Shown one piece after another: positions 15,354 through 23,519 of a DNA stretch of 30,895 nucleotides. The notes below the pieces were generated by a model that made no database searches, was not told the origin of the DNA, and saw only the letters and a program-made list of their open reading frames with translations. Numbering within the stretch: the first letter of the stretch is position 1; the number at the start of each line of letters is the position of its first letter. The position numbers and the translations under genes are program-made. Source of the DNA: an uncultured Bacteroides sp. (GTDB lineage: Bacteria; Bacteroidota; Bacteroidia; Bacteroidales; Bacteroidaceae); assembly GCA_959606905.1 (NCBI GenBank), contig CAUHML010000036.1, positions 1 to 30,895 of the forward strand, read 5' to 3'.

Positions 15354-16622
15354 ATGACTGGAAATATGAGAAATATGAATAATATATCAGAGCTTGTGAA
15401 ATATGCGTTCGTCACATTGCTCGGTACACTCTGCCTAGCAGGATGTGGGCAGGACGAAAAGATTGGTCTCAATGCTACCGACAGTGTAGCACCGGGATTG
15501 CCTACGAATATAGAGGTGGAGAACATTAATGGAGGAGCTATCATTCGTTATACTCCTCCGAAAGATGATGATCTCTTGTGTGTTGTGGCGTCTTATATGA
15601 TTAATGGGGTGGAAAGAACCACAAAAGCTTCTCCTTATGTAGATAGCTTGATCGTAGAAGGATTCGGAAAGGTGGGTGACTATAATATCTTTTTGAAGAG
15701 TGTAGACAAAAGCCAGAACGAGTCTGAACCGAAAACCGTTTCTATCAGTCCATTAACTCCTCCTGTAGAATATATTTATGAGTCACTCAAGATTACTGAT
15801 AGTTTTGGAGGAGTGAGTTTGACGTGGAAAAATCCGACTCGACAGAATATTATTCTGGAAGTTACCAAAAAGGAAAACGGAGAATGGGTTTCTTTGGAGA
15901 ATTTCTATTCCAGTATAGTGGAAGGGCAAGCTAAAATCCGGGGATTGGCTGCTGAACCAATCACGTTAGGATACAGAATTCGTGACCGTTGGGATAATTA
16001 TTCCGAGATGTTGGAGCTGGAAAGCAATCCTTTGTATGAAGAGGAACTTGACAAGTCGAAATTTAAAGAACTTCCGACACGTTTGCCTGGTGATTGTGAG
16101 GCAATGGGTGGTCTGCCGATACGAAATATCTGGCAGGGTAATAATAACACAGACTGTTTCCATAGTGTTACTAATAGTGATAACCCTGCCCCTGGTCGGT
16201 GTATAACGTTCGATATGGGACAGGTTGCCAAGGTAAGCCGTTTCAAGATGTGGCAACGCAGAGGAGATGCAAACGTTTGGACCTATACTCATAATAATTT
16301 GAAGAAATATGTGATTTATGGTTGTACGGAACTTACGGACGAAATGTATAATAGCGGTCAGGAAAAAGATGGTATCATGTATCCTACCTTTGAGGGTTGG
16401 ACGAAGATTATGGATGTTGAATGTTATAAACCTTCCGGACAAGATAATCCGAATATAACCAATGAAGATATTGAATATATACAGAATGGCGATGAACACG
16501 AAGTTCCCATTGAAGCTCCTAATTTCCGTTATGTAAGAATTCTTATGCTTGAAACCTGGAGTGGAGGTACTTACGCTCAGATTGGCGAAATGACTTTCTG
16601 GGGACAACCTGCAACAGAGTAA
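15354..16622 (+). CDS. DUF4959/DUF5126/DUF5000-type surface lipoprotein (PUL2)
   Basis: A 422-residue lipoprotein (LAGC, lipidated Cys31; ATGs at 15366 and 15375 are alternative starts). About residues 45-135 form a fibronectin-like DUF4959 domain (PGLPTNIEVENINGGAIIRY, DKSQNESEP). About 140-235 form a second beta domain of the DUF5126 type, and about 250-420 a galactose-binding-like (F5/8 type C) fold of the DUF5000 type (CITFDMGQVAKVSRFKMWQRR, FRYVRILMLETW). This architecture is common just after susD in Bacteroidetes PULs and is taken to be a surface glycan-binding protein. The domain names are from recall of the architecture, not from a search. Gaps of 21 and 16 bp on either side support one operon. 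Confidence 0.85.
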   Translation: MTGNMRNMNNISELVKYAFVTLLGTLCLAGCGQDEKIGLNATDSVAPGLPTNIEVENINGGAIIRYTPPKDDDLLCVVASYMINGVERTTKASPYVDSLIVEGFGKVGDYNIFLKSVDKSQNESEPKTVSISPLTPPVEYIYESLKITDSFGGVSLTWKNPTRQNIILEVTKKENGEWVSLENFYSSIVEGQAKIRGLAAEPITLGYRIRDRWDNYSEMLELESNPLYEEELDKSKFKELPTRLPGDCEAMGGLPIRNIWQGNNNTDCFHSVTNSDNPAPGRCITFDMGQVAKVSRFKMWQRRGDANVWTYTHNNLKKYVIYGCTELTDEMYNSGQEKDGIMYPTFEGWTKIMDVECYKPSGQDNPNITNEDIEYIQNGDEHEVPIEAPNFRYVRILMLETWSGGTYAQIGEMTFWGQPATE

Positions 16623-16638
16623 TTAAAAAAATCAGATT

Positions 16639-17817
16639 ATGAAAAATATAATAAGATATATAGCTTGTGGCTTGTCAGCCTTTTTGATGACCGCTTGCGG
16701 AGATATGTATGAGATACACGAAAAATACCTTGAAATGGGAGAAGAAACCTATCTCGGGGCCGTTCAGGATTTGAGTGCCTATAGCGGGTTCAATCGTGTC
16801 AAGTTGGAGTGGTATCTGAATGCCGACCCACGAATCAGCTCTTGTGTGATTACGTGGGAGGGAAATGAAAATCCTGTGGTAGTTCCTGTTCCGGAGAATC
16901 GTGTTATAAAGGATCCTATATCGACGATTATTGACCTTCCGGAAGGGAAATATATATTCAATATGATAACGAGGAGTGATACAGGTAAAGAGTCTTTGGT
17001 AAGAACTATTGCGGGTGAAGTGTACGGTTCCACTTATCAGGCCAGTCTATCAGCTCAGGGAATTAATTCGATCTCGGCAGATTTGAACGGAGTAACGATT
17101 AATTGGGTTCCGTTAGAGGGGTGTACCGGAACTACGTTGACGTATACAAATGATGAGGGAAAGGAGAAAATCATCAAAGTAGATGAAGGGCAAACTTCTA
17201 CGGTTATACCGGATGCGGTCCTTAAGACATCATTTAAGTTGATATCTACATTTAAGCCGGCTGATGACGCTTTCGATGATATTCCAACTTTGGAAAAAAT
17301 AATGGATTTTCCTGCTTATTATACCATTTCAAAAGAAGATTGGGATGCGGTTCACGAACAATATGTTGATGCAGACAGAACGGATTGGGGAATCTCGGCT
17401 TCGACAGAAGAAAAGGTTGGAGAAAATGCTGGTAAATATGGTATTGCCACCTGTATCCTTGACGGAGATCTTGCCAGTTTCTGGCACTCACAATGGAAAG
17501 GTGAAGGGGCTAATCCTCCATTGCCACACGAAATCATTATTGATATGAAATCACAACAGGATATTCTTTCGATAGAACTGGCAAGAAGGCAAGGTAACGG
17601 AGATACTAAAACTGTTATATTCAGCATAGGTGAAAGTGAAGAACATTGGACAGAATTGGGACAATTGAACTTCCCTAGTGAAAAGGCGACCAATGCCCAA
17701 ACCCTGCTGTTGCCGGAACCTGTAAGAGGAAGATATATACGTGCTTTGGTTACGGGTAGTAATAATGGTGTAAATGCAAGTATTGCAGAGATAATGTTTA
17801 CGACAAGTAAGAAATAA
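16639..17817 (+). CDS. DUF4998-type lipoprotein with C-terminal F5/8-like carbohydrate-binding domain (PUL2)
   Basis: A 392-residue lipoprotein with Cys20 lipobox (MTAC). Residues about 30-225 form two beta-sandwich domains of the DUF4998 type (GFNRVKLEWYLNADPRISSCVITW, LPEGKYIFNMITRSDTGKES). Residues about 245-392 form an F5/8 type C / CBM32-like domain (ILDGDLASFWHSQW, HEIIIDMKSQQDILSIELARRQ, RYIRALVTG). CBM32-type modules often bind galactose or GalNAc, which would agree with the alpha-galactosidase downstream; specificity is inference. It is the last gene of the susCD2 operon, followed by a terminator. Confidence 0.85.
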   Translation: MKNIIRYIACGLSAFLMTACGDMYEIHEKYLEMGEETYLGAVQDLSAYSGFNRVKLEWYLNADPRISSCVITWEGNENPVVVPVPENRVIKDPISTIIDLPEGKYIFNMITRSDTGKESLVRTIAGEVYGSTYQASLSAQGINSISADLNGVTINWVPLEGCTGTTLTYTNDEGKEKIIKVDEGQTSTVIPDAVLKTSFKLISTFKPADDAFDDIPTLEKIMDFPAYYTISKEDWDAVHEQYVDADRTDWGISASTEEKVGENAGKYGIATCILDGDLASFWHSQWKGEGANPPLPHEIIIDMKSQQDILSIELARRQGNGDTKTVIFSIGESEEHWTELGQLNFPSEKATNAQTLLLPEPVRGRYIRALVTGSNNGVNASIAEIMFTTSKK

Positions 17818-17888
17818 TATTATTAATAGTGAGTCCGTTGAAGTGACAGAGTTCAATAGATAGCTATATTTCTCACTAAAGAAAGGTT

Positions 17889-17948
17889 AGAGCCGCTGGA
17901 GAATCGGGTTTATGTGAATAAATGCGATTTGATGGCGGCTCTTTATTT
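17889..17948 (+). terminator. Terminator after the PUL2 lipoprotein genes
   Basis: AGAGCCGC (17889-17896) pairs with GCGGCTCT (17935-17942), followed by TTATTTAA. The 38-nt loop is long, so strength is uncertain. A second, weaker pairing AGTGAG/CTCACT (17828-17833 with 17872-17877) lies just upstream. Confidence 0.65.
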
Positions 17949-17968
17949 AATAATCGAACATAATTCGC

Positions 17969-17976
17969 TATCTTTG
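17969..17976 (+). promoter_or_regulatory. -7 box of a promoter for the GH110/GH95 genes
   Basis: TATCTTTG is an exact TAnnTTTG box about 50 bp before the GH110 ATG and downstream of a terminator. The -33 position carries only TTT instead of TTG, so the promoter may be weak or need an activator. It would uncouple the enzymes from the invertible switch. Confidence 0.5.
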
Positions 17977-18025
17977 TATAAATATAAAGTAACGCGACAA
18001 CTTCTTCTTTAATACATATTTGCTT

Positions 18026-19834
18026 ATGAGATTTATTGCTTTATTTATATGCTTGTCAATAGTCGGAATTTCCGGTATTACCCAGGCGCAACAAAAAGAT
18101 ACTATCCGTGTTTCAAACTTCGGAGCACATCCGTATACATATGAAAATTGTGTGACCTGTTTGCAGGAAGCTATTAGTGAATGTAAGCGAAGTGGTGCTC
18201 GCGTGCTCTCTTTTGAGAAAGGGCGTTATGATATCTGGCCCGAAGGTGCTATCCGGCGGAAATATTTTATATCGAATACATCGACCGAACAAGAGTGTCC
18301 TTCCAAAGTGAAAACTATCGGTCTGCTGTTTGAAGATATGAAAGATCTGCTGATTGAAGGAAACGGAGCAACGCTGATGTTTCACGGAAAAATGACGACT
18401 ATCGCTCTCGAACGTTGTAAGAATCTGGTGTTTAAAGATTTGCATATTGATTTTGAACGTCCTGCCGGTTCGGAAATGACATTTGCCCGTGTGGAAGATG
18501 ATGAGGTGGAAGTTGTTGTACATCGTGACACACGTTATGAAATAGTGAATGGGCGGATGAGCCTCTTTGGTGAGGGTTGGCGTTCAAACAAGAATCATTG
18601 TATAGAATATAGTCCTGTTGATAGTACTTTCCGTTATAGCCAGGGGTGGAATGTGCTTGCTGCTGCGGAGGCGGAAGGGGTGCCCCCGAATGTAGTACGT
18701 TTCCATGTCCCGGAAGGATTTCGCCCGAAAGTGGGGAATACTTTGACAATTCGTGACATTATTCGTGACCAGGTGGGATGGTTTATTTTCGAAAGCCGGG
18801 ATATTACACTTAACCGGGTGCAGATGCACTATATGCATGGGCTTGGTATAGTAAGTCAATACACTCGTAATATTACCATGGATAAAGTGAAATGTATGCC
18901 GCGCGAAGGCAGTGGCAGGTTGTTGGCAGCTTCTGCGGATATGATGCACTTTTCCGGATGTAGTGGAAAGGTGAAGATAGTTGGTTGTTATTTTGCGGGT
19001 GCACAGGATGATCCGATAAATGTGCACGGTACTAACTTGCGTGCCGTTGAGAAAATAAACACCCGTACTTTGAATTTGCGTTTCATGCATGGACAGAGCT
19101 ATGGGTATAACGCTTACTTTGAGGGGGATACGGTCGCTTTTGTCAAGGCGTCTACTATGGAACGTTTTGCGTCTGCGCAAGTGGTTGCTGTGAAACGGTT
19201 GACAGACCGTATTGTTCAAGTCACCTTCAATCGGGATATTCCCGGTGAATTGGAACTGAATCACGATTGTGTGGAGAATATCAGTTGCACGCCCGAAGTG
19301 GAAATTCGTCATTGTTATTTTACGAGGACAAGTACGCGGGGTACCTTAATGACTACTCCCCGAAAAGTAGTGATTGCAGATAATACTTATTATAAAACGG
19401 GCATGAGCGCTATCCTGATAGAAGGAGATGCCGAAGGCTGGTATGAATCGGGACCGGTGAATGATGTTTTGATTCAGAACAATATATTTATCGGCTGTGC
19501 GTATAGTGGAGGGCCTGAAAATGCAGTCATTGCGTTGCATCCTTCTAATACGGTGGTGGATGCGGAACGTCCGGTGCATAGAAATGTGCGTATCATAGGT
19601 AATACGTTTCGTACATTTGGGAATCCGGTGTTATACGCCAAAAGTACGAAGGATTTGATTTTTAAAGAGAATCATGTAGAATGTACTTCTTCGGACGATT
19701 TTCGTCAAAAGCCTTTGTTTATTTTAAATGGTTGTAAAGGTGTTGTAATCAGAGAGAATAAGCTGGAGGAGGTTTGTGATAAAAAAATGGAATTTAGACA
19801 GATGAAAAAGAAATATATCAAGGTTGATTTTTAA
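18026..19834 (+). CDS. glaB: GH110 alpha-1,3-galactosidase
   Basis: A 602-residue secreted enzyme with a signal peptide (residues 1-21, FIALFICLSIVGISGITQA) and a right-handed parallel beta-helix fold. It matches the Bacteroides GH110 family, which inverts and removes terminal alpha-1,3-linked galactose; the GlaB-type members act on both linear alpha-1,3-Gal and branched blood-group-B structures. The three catalytic-site aspartates known in the family appear with the right spacing: Asp305 in SADMMHFSG and Asp328/Asp329 in AQDDPINVHGT. The start is the ATG at 18026; a TTG six bases earlier is less likely. GH95 follows after 18 bp. The GlaB versus GlaA assignment is from overall resemblance and is not certain. 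Confidence 0.85.
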   Translation: MRFIALFICLSIVGISGITQAQQKDTIRVSNFGAHPYTYENCVTCLQEAISECKRSGARVLSFEKGRYDIWPEGAIRRKYFISNTSTEQECPSKVKTIGLLFEDMKDLLIEGNGATLMFHGKMTTIALERCKNLVFKDLHIDFERPAGSEMTFARVEDDEVEVVVHRDTRYEIVNGRMSLFGEGWRSNKNHCIEYSPVDSTFRYSQGWNVLAAAEAEGVPPNVVRFHVPEGFRPKVGNTLTIRDIIRDQVGWFIFESRDITLNRVQMHYMHGLGIVSQYTRNITMDKVKCMPREGSGRLLAASADMMHFSGCSGKVKIVGCYFAGAQDDPINVHGTNLRAVEKINTRTLNLRFMHGQSYGYNAYFEGDTVAFVKASTMERFASAQVVAVKRLTDRIVQVTFNRDIPGELELNHDCVENISCTPEVEIRHCYFTRTSTRGTLMTTPRKVVIADNTYYKTGMSAILIEGDAEGWYESGPVNDVLIQNNIFIGCAYSGGPENAVIALHPSNTVVDAERPVHRNVRIIGNTFRTFGNPVLYAKSTKDLIFKENHVECTSSDDFRQKPLFILNGCKGVVIRENKLEEVCDKKMEFRQMKKKYIKVDF

Positions 19835-19852
19835 CCCCAAAAAATAAATACT

Positions 19853-22354
19853 ATGACAATGAAGAAACTTTATTCATTTTTTATCAGTACTTTACTTGTC
19901 TCCTCTGCCGTTTGTGCCGGAGGGACAGATTATACAAAAGGACTTGCTATTTGGTTTGATGCTCCGAATACTTTGCAAGGACATGCCGTATGGTATGGTG
20001 GCAGACCGGATATGTGGAAAGGTGAAAATAAACCGGAAACCGCCGGTGATACAGCCCGTAATCCGGATGCTGCATGGGAGTCACAATCATTGCCTATTGG
20101 AAATGGCAGTATAGGGGCGAATATTATGGGATCGGTCGAAGCTGAACGGATTACTTTTAATGAAAAGACACTCTGGCGGGGTGGTCCTAACACAGCGAAA
20201 GGAGCGGATTACTACTGGAATGTCAATAAACAGTCAGCGCATATCCTTGATGAAATACGTAAAGCATTTACGGAAGGAGACCAAGTTAAAGCGGAGAGGC
20301 TGACGAGACAGAATTTTAATAGTGAAGTACCTTATGAGGGCAGCAGGGAAAAGCCTTTCCGTTTCGGTAGTTTTACGACTATGGGAGAGTTTTATGTGGA
20401 GACCGGGCTGAATATTATTGGTATGAGTGATTATAAGCGTATTCTTTCTTTGGACTCTGCTATGGCTGTAGTGCAGTTTAAAAAAGACGATGTAGCGTAC
20501 CAACGGAATTATTTTATTTCTTATCCTGCTAATGTGCTGGTCATGCGTTTCAGTGCCGACCGGCCGGGCAAGCAGAACCTGATATTCAGTTATGCTCCTA
20601 ATCCGGTATCGACAGGTAGTATGGTGGCTCAAGGTGATAATGGCTTGGTTTATTCGGCTGCGCTGGATAATAATGGAATGAAATATGTAGTCCGTATCCA
20701 AGCGGAGACTAAAGGTGGAACATTGGTCAATAGAAATGGGAAACTCACCGTGAAGGGAGCGGATGAAGTTGTCTTTTATGTCACTGCGGATACTGACTAT
20801 AAGGCTAACTTTGCTCCAGACTTTAAGAATCCGAAAACGTATGTCGGGGTCAATCCTGTCGAAACAACGGGTCAATGGCTGGCTAATGCGGTGGCCAAAG
20901 GTTATTCGGCTCTGTTGAATGAGCATTATCAGGATTACGCTGCTTTATTCAATCGGGTGAAGTTGAATCTGAATCCAACGGTAAAGACCGGTAATTTACC
21001 GACCGGGCAGCGGTTGAAAAATTATCGGAAAGGGCAGCCGGACTATTATCTGGAGGAACTTTATTTTCAATTCGGCCGTTATCTTCTGATTGCAAGTTCT
21101 CGTCCGGGCAATATGCCGGCCAACCTGCAAGGTATCTGGCATAATAACGTTGATGGGCCTTGGCGTGTTGATTATCATAATAACATAAATATTCAGATGA
21201 ATTATTGGCCTGCCTGTTCTACGAATCTGGAGGAATGCATGTTGCCGTTAATTGATTTTATCCGCACATTAGTGAAGCCGGGTGAAAAGACGGCTCAGTC
21301 TTATTTTGGTGCGAGGGGCTGGACTGCATCTATTTCTGCTAATATCTTTGGGTTTACTGCTCCACTGGAAAGTCAAGATATGTCGTGGAACTTTAATCCA
21401 ATGGCAGGCCCTTGGCTAGCTACGCATATTTGGGAGTATTATGACTATACACGGGATTTGAAATTCTTGAAAGAGACGGGATATGAGTTGATAAAGAGCA
21501 GTGCCAATTTTGCAGTTGATTATTTGTGGCATAAGCCGGACGGAACTTATACTGCGGCACCGTCCACTTCACCCGAACATGGCCCTATTGATCAGGGGGC
21601 CACATTTGTACACGCCGTTGTGCGTGAAATCCTATTGGATGCCATCAAGGCGAGCGAGGAATTGGGAGTGGATAAGAAAGAACGTAAGGAATGGGAACAG
21701 GTGCTTGCCAATCTCGTTCCTTATAAGATCGGCCGTTATGGGCAATTAATGGAATGGTCGGTAGATATTGACGATCCGAAAGATGAACACCGCCATGTAA
21801 ATCATCTGTTTGGTCTGCATCCGGGACATACGGTTTCTCCTGTCACTACTCCCGAATTGGCTGAAGCTGCCAAAGTAGTATTGGTGCATCGTGGTGACGG
21901 AGCTACGGGTTGGAGTATGGGATGGAAGTTGAACCAGTGGGCTCGCTTGCAGGACGGCAATCATGCTTATACCTTATTTGCTAATCTGCTGAAGAACGGT
22001 ACGCTTGATAATTTATGGGATACGCATCCGCCTTTCCAGATTGATGGAAACTTTGGTGGTACGGCCGGTATTACGGAGATGTTACTGCAAAGTCACATGG
22101 GATTTATCCAACTGCTTCCTGCTTTGCCGGATGCATGGAAGGAAGGCTCTGTCCGGGGTATATGTGCGAAAGGAAATTTCGAGGTAGACATGATATGGGA
22201 GAACGGACTTTTGAAGGAAGCGACTATCCTGTCAAAGTCAGGTGAAAGATGTATTGTGAAATATGCCGGCAAGACTTTGTCTTTTAAAACTGTAAAAGGA
22301 CATAGTTATCAACTAAAGTATGATAGCGTGAAGGGGGAATTGCTAAAACGCTGA
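19853..22354 (+). CDS. GH95 alpha-L-fucosidase
   Basis: A 833-residue secreted or periplasmic glycoside hydrolase with a signal peptide ending near residue 22 (ISTLLVSSAVCAG). The N-terminal domain carries WESQSLPIGNGSIGANIMG and FNEKTLWRGGPNT, both typical of GH95. The catalytic (alpha/alpha)6 barrel has NLQGIWHNN, NINIQMNYWPA (candidate catalytic Asn444/Asn446), STSPEHGP (candidate general acid Glu575) and HPPFQIDGNFGG (Asp731), matching the residues known for bifidobacterial AfcA by memory of alignment. GH95 enzymes invert and release alpha-1,2-linked L-fucose; a minority act on alpha-L-galactose, which sequence inspection alone cannot exclude. Next to GH110 it would strip fucose from blood-group B/H chains. 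Confidence 0.88.
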   Translation: MTMKKLYSFFISTLLVSSAVCAGGTDYTKGLAIWFDAPNTLQGHAVWYGGRPDMWKGENKPETAGDTARNPDAAWESQSLPIGNGSIGANIMGSVEAERITFNEKTLWRGGPNTAKGADYYWNVNKQSAHILDEIRKAFTEGDQVKAERLTRQNFNSEVPYEGSREKPFRFGSFTTMGEFYVETGLNIIGMSDYKRILSLDSAMAVVQFKKDDVAYQRNYFISYPANVLVMRFSADRPGKQNLIFSYAPNPVSTGSMVAQGDNGLVYSAALDNNGMKYVVRIQAETKGGTLVNRNGKLTVKGADEVVFYVTADTDYKANFAPDFKNPKTYVGVNPVETTGQWLANAVAKGYSALLNEHYQDYAALFNRVKLNLNPTVKTGNLPTGQRLKNYRKGQPDYYLEELYFQFGRYLLIASSRPGNMPANLQGIWHNNVDGPWRVDYHNNINIQMNYWPACSTNLEECMLPLIDFIRTLVKPGEKTAQSYFGARGWTASISANIFGFTAPLESQDMSWNFNPMAGPWLATHIWEYYDYTRDLKFLKETGYELIKSSANFAVDYLWHKPDGTYTAAPSTSPEHGPIDQGATFVHAVVREILLDAIKASEELGVDKKERKEWEQVLANLVPYKIGRYGQLMEWSVDIDDPKDEHRHVNHLFGLHPGHTVSPVTTPELAEAAKVVLVHRGDGATGWSMGWKLNQWARLQDGNHAYTLFANLLKNGTLDNLWDTHPPFQIDGNFGGTAGITEMLLQSHMGFIQLLPALPDAWKEGSVRGICAKGNFEVDMIWENGLLKEATILSKSGERCIVKYAGKTLSFKTVKGHSYQLKYDSVKGELLKR

Positions 22355-22361
22355 CAGAAAA

Positions 22362-22919
22362 ATGATTGTTACTTATTTGAAACTCTTTTATACATTTGCG
22401 AAAATTGGCATGTTCACCATTGGAGGTGGATATGCCATGATTCCGTTGATAGAACGGGAGATAGTCAAGAAAAAGTGGATGAGTAAAGAGGAATTTATGG
22501 AAATGTTTGCCTTGACCCAGTCATTGCCCGGTGTTTTCGCAGTAAACATATCTATTTTTGTAGGTTATAAACTTCATAAGGTGATTGGTAGCCTGGTGTG
22601 CGCACTGGCTACCATATTGCCTTCTTTTGTTATTATGATGTTGATTGCGATGTTCTTTGCCCGTTTTCAGGATAATGAGGTGATGATCCGTATCTTTAAC
22701 GGAATACGGCCGGCAGTGGTGGCATTGATTTTATTCCCTTGCATATCTGCGGTTAGGGCATTGAAGCTGAAATATATACAGTTGATGGCCCCCCTCATTG
22801 CTACTGTGTTGATCTGGCAATTCGGACTTTCTCCTATTTATGTAGTATTGGCGGGAATTGCGGGCGGACTGGTTTATACTTTATGGTTGAAAGATAAGAT
22901 TAAAGATATAAAGGCATGA
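22362..22919 (+). CDS. Chromate-transporter (CHR) family half protein 1
   Basis: A 185-residue membrane protein with a CHR-family N-terminal helix (YTFAKIGMFTIGGGYAMIPLIEREIV), the conserved LTQSLPGVFAVNISIFVGYK and about five further hydrophobic segments. CHR proteins export chromate/sulfate-like anions. In many anaerobes they occur, as here, as two short genes whose products form a heterodimer. Chromate is unlikely to be the everyday substrate in the gut. The gene begins 7 bp after the GH95 stop, so it is probably on the same transcript, and it overlaps the next gene by 4 bp (ATGA). Confidence 0.85.
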   Translation: MIVTYLKLFYTFAKIGMFTIGGGYAMIPLIEREIVKKKWMSKEEFMEMFALTQSLPGVFAVNISIFVGYKLHKVIGSLVCALATILPSFVIMMLIAMFFARFQDNEVMIRIFNGIRPAVVALILFPCISAVRALKLKYIQLMAPLIATVLIWQFGLSPIYVVLAGIAGGLVYTLWLKDKIKDIKA

Positions 22920-23440
22920 TATATTTACAATTACTTTGGGTGTATCTGAAGATCGGTACGTTTGGCTTCGGAGGTGGCTATGCTATGCTTTCCCTTATTC
23001 AACACGAAATTGTGGATATTCATCATTGGCTGACTCCCCAGCAATTTACGGATGTAGTGGCGATTTCGCAAATGACACCGGGGCCGATTGGAATTAATAG
23101 TGCTACTTACGTGGGATATGCAGTTACACAAAGTGTATGGGGAGCGGTGCTTGCTACTGTGGCAGTTTGTTTGCCTTCTTTTATTTTAGTATTGCTCATT
23201 TCTTATTTCTTTGCCAAATGCAAAGATAATAAGTATATCAAGGCGGCGATGTCGGGGCTGCTTCCTATGTCTGTGGCATTGATTGCTTCGGCAGCCTTAC
23301 TGATGATGAACAAAGATAACTTTATTGATTATAAAAGTATTGGGATTTTTGTCGGTGCTTTTCTGATTACATGGAAATGGGAGCTACATCCTATTCTGCT
23401 GATCTGTCTTGCTGGTATAGTGGGAGTGTTGTTGTATTAA
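22916..23440 (+). CDS. Chromate-transporter (CHR) family half protein 2
   Basis: A 174-residue membrane protein homologous to its neighbour: LKIGTFGFGGGYAMLSLIQHEIV, then ISQMTPGPIGINSATYVGY and four or five later hydrophobic helices. The ATGA overlap with the first half implies translational coupling and equal amounts of the two subunits. This is a true gene pair rather than a frameshifted long gene, since each half has its own complete six-helix-type domain. No terminator is visible before the MutS-like gene 79 bp downstream. Confidence 0.85.
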   Translation: MIYLQLLWVYLKIGTFGFGGGYAMLSLIQHEIVDIHHWLTPQQFTDVVAISQMTPGPIGINSATYVGYAVTQSVWGAVLATVAVCLPSFILVLLISYFFAKCKDNKYIKAAMSGLLPMSVALIASAALLMMNKDNFIDYKSIGIFVGAFLITWKWELHPILLICLAGIVGVLLY

Positions 23441-23488
23441 AAAAGCTTATTAAAAAGTTCTTTATTACTAGTCTATTCTTACTTTGTC

Positions 23489-23496
23489 TATTTTTG
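23489..23496 (+). promoter_or_regulatory. -7 box before the MutS-like gene
   Basis: TATTTTTG matches TAnnTTTG, but no TTG lies 19-21 bp upstream. If it is used, initiation is near 23503, which excludes the in-frame TTG at 23484 as start and supports the ATG at 23520. Confidence 0.35.
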
Positions 23497-23519
23497 TGAA
23501 GTTGGATAAAAATCATACT

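Noticed and set aside
18584..19312. 242-codon minus-strand open frame within GH110
   Set aside because: It is entirely antisense to the catalytic region of GH110, with no recognisable protein features or own promoter.
20234..20926. 230-codon minus-strand open frame within GH95
   Set aside because: It is antisense to a conserved glycoside hydrolase. The translation is low-quality and unrelated to any family.
22362..23440. One frameshifted full-length chromate transporter
   Set aside because: Both halves have their own start and a complete CHR domain and overlap by ATGA, which is the normal form of a paired half-size CHR system.
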